A DNA stretch of 64,000 bases from Balaenoptera acutorostrata (lineage: Eukaryota; Chordata; Mammalia; Artiodactyla; Balaenopteridae): contig NW_026646029.1 of assembly GCF_949987535.1 (NCBI RefSeq), forward strand, positions 806,001-870,000. The letters are read 5' to 3'. The notes under the pieces are model-generated. The model was not told the DNA's origin and made no database searches. It saw only the letters and a program-made list of their open reading frames with translations. Below, one piece after another: positions 61,529 through 64,000 of this stretch; within the stretch, counting starts at the first letter, position 1, and every line of letters starts with the position of its first letter. A program made the translations under genes and the position numbers.

Positions 61529-63285
61529 AATTTCTCTCTCTTTCACTGTCTTTGTTTCACGGGTTTTGAAAAGTCATTTATTTTTATAATGGGGTTTAGC
61601 TGCTTTTCACGGCTGTGTTTAGGTCGCTTTACACCCCCTTGACTCATTTACAGAGAGATATCAATACATAGGTTTGAAGATTCTTACTAGTCAGATATAT
61701 TCTTGTGTGGTGAATAGGGGGTGTTGAGTCCAGTTCACTGAGCAAGGAGTAGGTCTTGTCTACTACATATTGGGTTTATGGAACGGTATCTGAGCTAATT
61801 TGAAACCCTTGTTTTAGGCATCACCCCACCTCACATTTCCCGTTCAGCAGCCATAGTGTGTTTTCTAAAAGTGTGTCTCTGATCTGTTTTGTAATTCAGT
61901 TCAAGTGTAGTGGTTTTTACATTCACTCTATAAGTGATATCTTATGATAAGTGTCTTTTTCTGTGTGACTTATTTCACTTAGAATCGTCGTACCTAAATC
62001 CACTCATCGTGCTGCTACTAGCCTTATGAGGTTGATTTCATGGCTGAGTGATATTCCATTGTACATGAGGACCACAACTTCTTTATCCATTTTTCTCTTT
62101 CCTAGGATATTTAAGGTGTAATGAAGTGGGGGTTCTTGTCAACAGAGCAGCCCTAAACTTTGGGGTGCCTGTGTCTTGCTGATTTTTAGTTTTCCCAATT
62201 TATACGCCCATGAGTGGAAGTGCCCAATGCTCTCCAAGCTGTGTTTTTTAGATGTTTCAGGACACAACGTACACTTCTCCAGAGTGGCTGTTGGCAATTT
62301 ACATCCCGCCCATCTGCGTAGCAAGGCTCCCATTTCTCCATGGCCGGTCCTGCATTACTGGTTTGGACACTTTTTTCCGCATGGCCCTTTTGCCCACTGG
62401 GAAGCGAGACTTCTTTGTAGCGATGATTTGCCTTTCCAGGTTGCTTGGTTGGCCAAAAAGGGCGTATGCGTTTTTTCCTGAATATATTCAGGAAAAAACG
62501 CATACGCCCTTTTGGGCCAAGGGCATCACTGTCGACGTTTTGCTGCTTTTCATGTGCTTTCAAGGCGATTCGAATCTACCTCCTGAAACCTGTGTCCTGC
62601 AATTCTGCCTTGCTTTAAAATCCTCTTCGTTGCCTTCCCTCAATATATTTGTGGACGAGAGTTATCATTTATCACTCTGCGTGTGTGAATTGCAGTGACC
62701 CTGAGTTCGGTATTTCAACTTGCTTTTTTGGGAGCTGCCGCAAAAGCGCAGGATTGCTTCAGGCCCTCTCCTGGTTCCGGAGGGCAGGCTGAGCCTGTGG
62801 ATAATGCTTCTTCCTAATGGGAAAATAGAGTGGCCTGTGCCTGTCCCAACACCTAGAGCTAGTCTCTCTTTGGTTCCCCTTCTTCCCGTTCATTCTCAGG
62901 ACAAATTGCAACCTGTACGGAACAGGAGGTTAAAGGTGCTAATGTTCCAAGTAGGGAGATTGGTAGTAAAGCAGCTGGAATGGCGAACTCAAGCACAAGG
63001 AAATGAGTAATGAGGTCCATTTTAGAAACCTTTCCCAATCACACGGTGTACCATCTTCTGGGTTTCTCATGCATGATTTCGATGTAGGAGGATGCCCTTG
63101 AACATGGAGATTTGGGACCCATGGGATGGTTACCACGCAGTATTACTTTAAAGGGTCTGCGTTGGCTCACCCAACCACAGCAAAGCTCTCAGCCCCAAGA
63201 GTGTCCACCCTTATGTCTCAATCAGCTGTGGGTCTAGGTATGGTCAATCCAGGTTGCATCACAGCCCCTGAATGAATTGTGTGAG
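61529..63285 (+). repeat. Monomer 36, divergent, 1757 bases
   Basis: Three bases are lost near 62680-62740 (CTCTGCGTGTGTG, GAGCTGCCGC). The palindrome at 62449-62520 has one mismatch (TTTTGGGCC). The second half has more private changes than any earlier monomer. Confidence 0.87.
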
Positions 63286-64000
63286 AATTTCTCTTTATTT
63301 CACTGTCTTTGTTTCATGGGATTTTAAAAGTAATTTATTTTTATAATGGGGTTTAGCTGCTTTTCACTGCTGTGTTTATGCCGCTTTACACCGACTTGAC
63401 TCACTTACAGAGAGATATCAATACATAGGTTTGAAGATTCTTACTACTCAGATATATTCTTGTGCGGTGAATAGGTGGTGTTGAGTCCAGTTCACTGAGC
63501 AAGGAGTAGGTCTTGTCTATTACATATTGGGTTTATGGAGCGGTTTCTGACCTAATTTGAAACCCTTGTTTTATGCTTCACCCCACCTCACCTTTCCAGG
63601 TAAGCAGCCATAGTGTGTTTACTAAATGTGTGACTCTTTTCTGTTTTGTAATTCAGTTCAAGTGTAGCGGTTTTTACATTCCCTCTATAAGTGATATCTT
63701 ATGATAAGTGTCTTTTTCTGTGTGACTTATTTCACTTAGAATCGTCGTACCTAAATCCACTCATCATGCTGCTACTAACATTAGGACATTGATGTCATGC
63801 CTGAGTGATGTCCCATTTTACATAAGGACCACAATTTCTTTATCCATTTTTCGCTTTCCTGGGATGTTTAAGGTGTAGTGAAGTGGAGGTTCTCGTCAAC
63901 AGAGCAGCCCTAAACTTTGAGGTGCCTGTGTGTTGCTGATTTTTAGTTTTCCCAATTTATACACCCATGAGAGGAAGTGCCCTATGCTCTCTAAGCTGTG
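63286..64000 (+). repeat. Monomer 37, partial and most divergent (715 bases)
   Basis: Cut by the window end before the palindrome. Frequent changes, such as CTTTATTTCACTG, CACTGCTGTG, ACCGACTTGAC, GACATTGATGTC and TTCGCTTTCCTGGG, show increasing decay towards the array edge. Confidence 0.87.

Larger units (their letters stand above)
1..64000 (+). repeat. L1-derived satellite array, 36.4 monomers of about 1.76 kb (probable common cetacean satellite)
   Basis: The opening motif AATTTCTCTCTCTTTCACTG recurs every 1751-1760 bases from base 1 to base 63286 with no interruption and no change of orientation, so the window is pure satellite. Full monomer lengths are 1760 (most), 1759, 1758, 1757 and 1751 (seven copies). 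Core monomers differ by few substitutions; those beyond about 51 kb differ by many. Classes used below: V has GTATGTG in the left palindrome arm. L has TTCCTCATGG before the palindrome. L' is L plus GGCACTCTTCTGG. B has the 9-base deletion plus TGCATTTGTGGTTTGG. C has TCAAAGAGCAG. D has CATCTGCTTTCTGGGCG. E has GTCATTCAGGTC. Length and L1 content fit the common cetacean satellite as I remember it, a constitutive heterochromatin component. The species assignment is inference; the satellite call is direct. Confidence 0.95.

Noticed and set aside
1..64000. CRISPR array
   Set aside because: The repeats are 1.75-1.76 kb and contiguous, with no short direct repeats separated by unique spacers.
1..64000. 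Assembly artefact from collapsed or artificially repeated reads
   Set aside because: Each monomer has its own private substitutions and indels, classes recur in ordered blocks, and divergence increases to the right. That is real array structure. Local copy-number errors cannot be excluded by eye.

Overview
The whole window is one uninterrupted array of head-to-tail satellite DNA. It holds 36 complete monomers and a 715-base partial one, each 1751-1760 bases long and all in the same orientation. I find no gene, RNA gene, CRISPR array or unique-sequence island. The many medium-length open frames recur at the same place in every monomer and are read-through of repeat sequence. The organism is an animal, most likely a whale. 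The monomer length (about 1.75-1.76 kb) and its L1-derived content fit the 'common cetacean satellite', which I recall as about 1.75 kb in most cetaceans and about 1.58 kb in true dolphins. A non-delphinid cetacean is therefore the best guess. That identification rests on memory of the family, not on a search.

Anatomy of a monomer, numbered from the AATTTCTCTC that opens the window. (1) About 50-1150 is a very old, 5'-truncated LINE-1 3' end lying on the minus strand: 3' UTR at about 50-390, then the decayed end of ORF2 at about 390-1150. The last codons of ORF2 are still readable (LSEISHTEKDTYHKISLI, then a stop, minus strand 389-457 in monomer 1). (2) Inside the L1 part sits a 72-base palindrome with no spacer, at monomer position 921-992 (912-983 in the 1751-base type). 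L1 does not explain it, and it looks like a mariner-derived miniature transposon nested in the L1. (3) About 1151-1760 plus 1-50 is a segment of unknown origin.

Layout along the window. Monomers fall into classes that I define here by shared variants: V, L, L', B (with a 9-base deletion, giving the 1751-base length), C, D and E. They are arranged in irregular higher-order repeats. L'-C-B trimers occur at 8783-14052, 21084-26353 and 38663-43931. B-L dimers occur at 24603-28112, 28113-31623 and 42181-45691. A V-L block at 1-3520 recurs at 15804-19323. Several monomers are chimeras of two classes, as expected from unequal crossing over or gene conversion. From about 51 kb to the right end, monomers become steadily more divergent (classes D and E, then 61529-64000), which suggests the array edge lies not far beyond the right end.

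The most interesting signal is the palindrome. By eye it is perfect in 23 of 36 monomers. In two neighbouring monomers (58929-59000 and 60689-60760) both arms carry the same mirror-image substitution, so symmetry was kept when the sequence changed.
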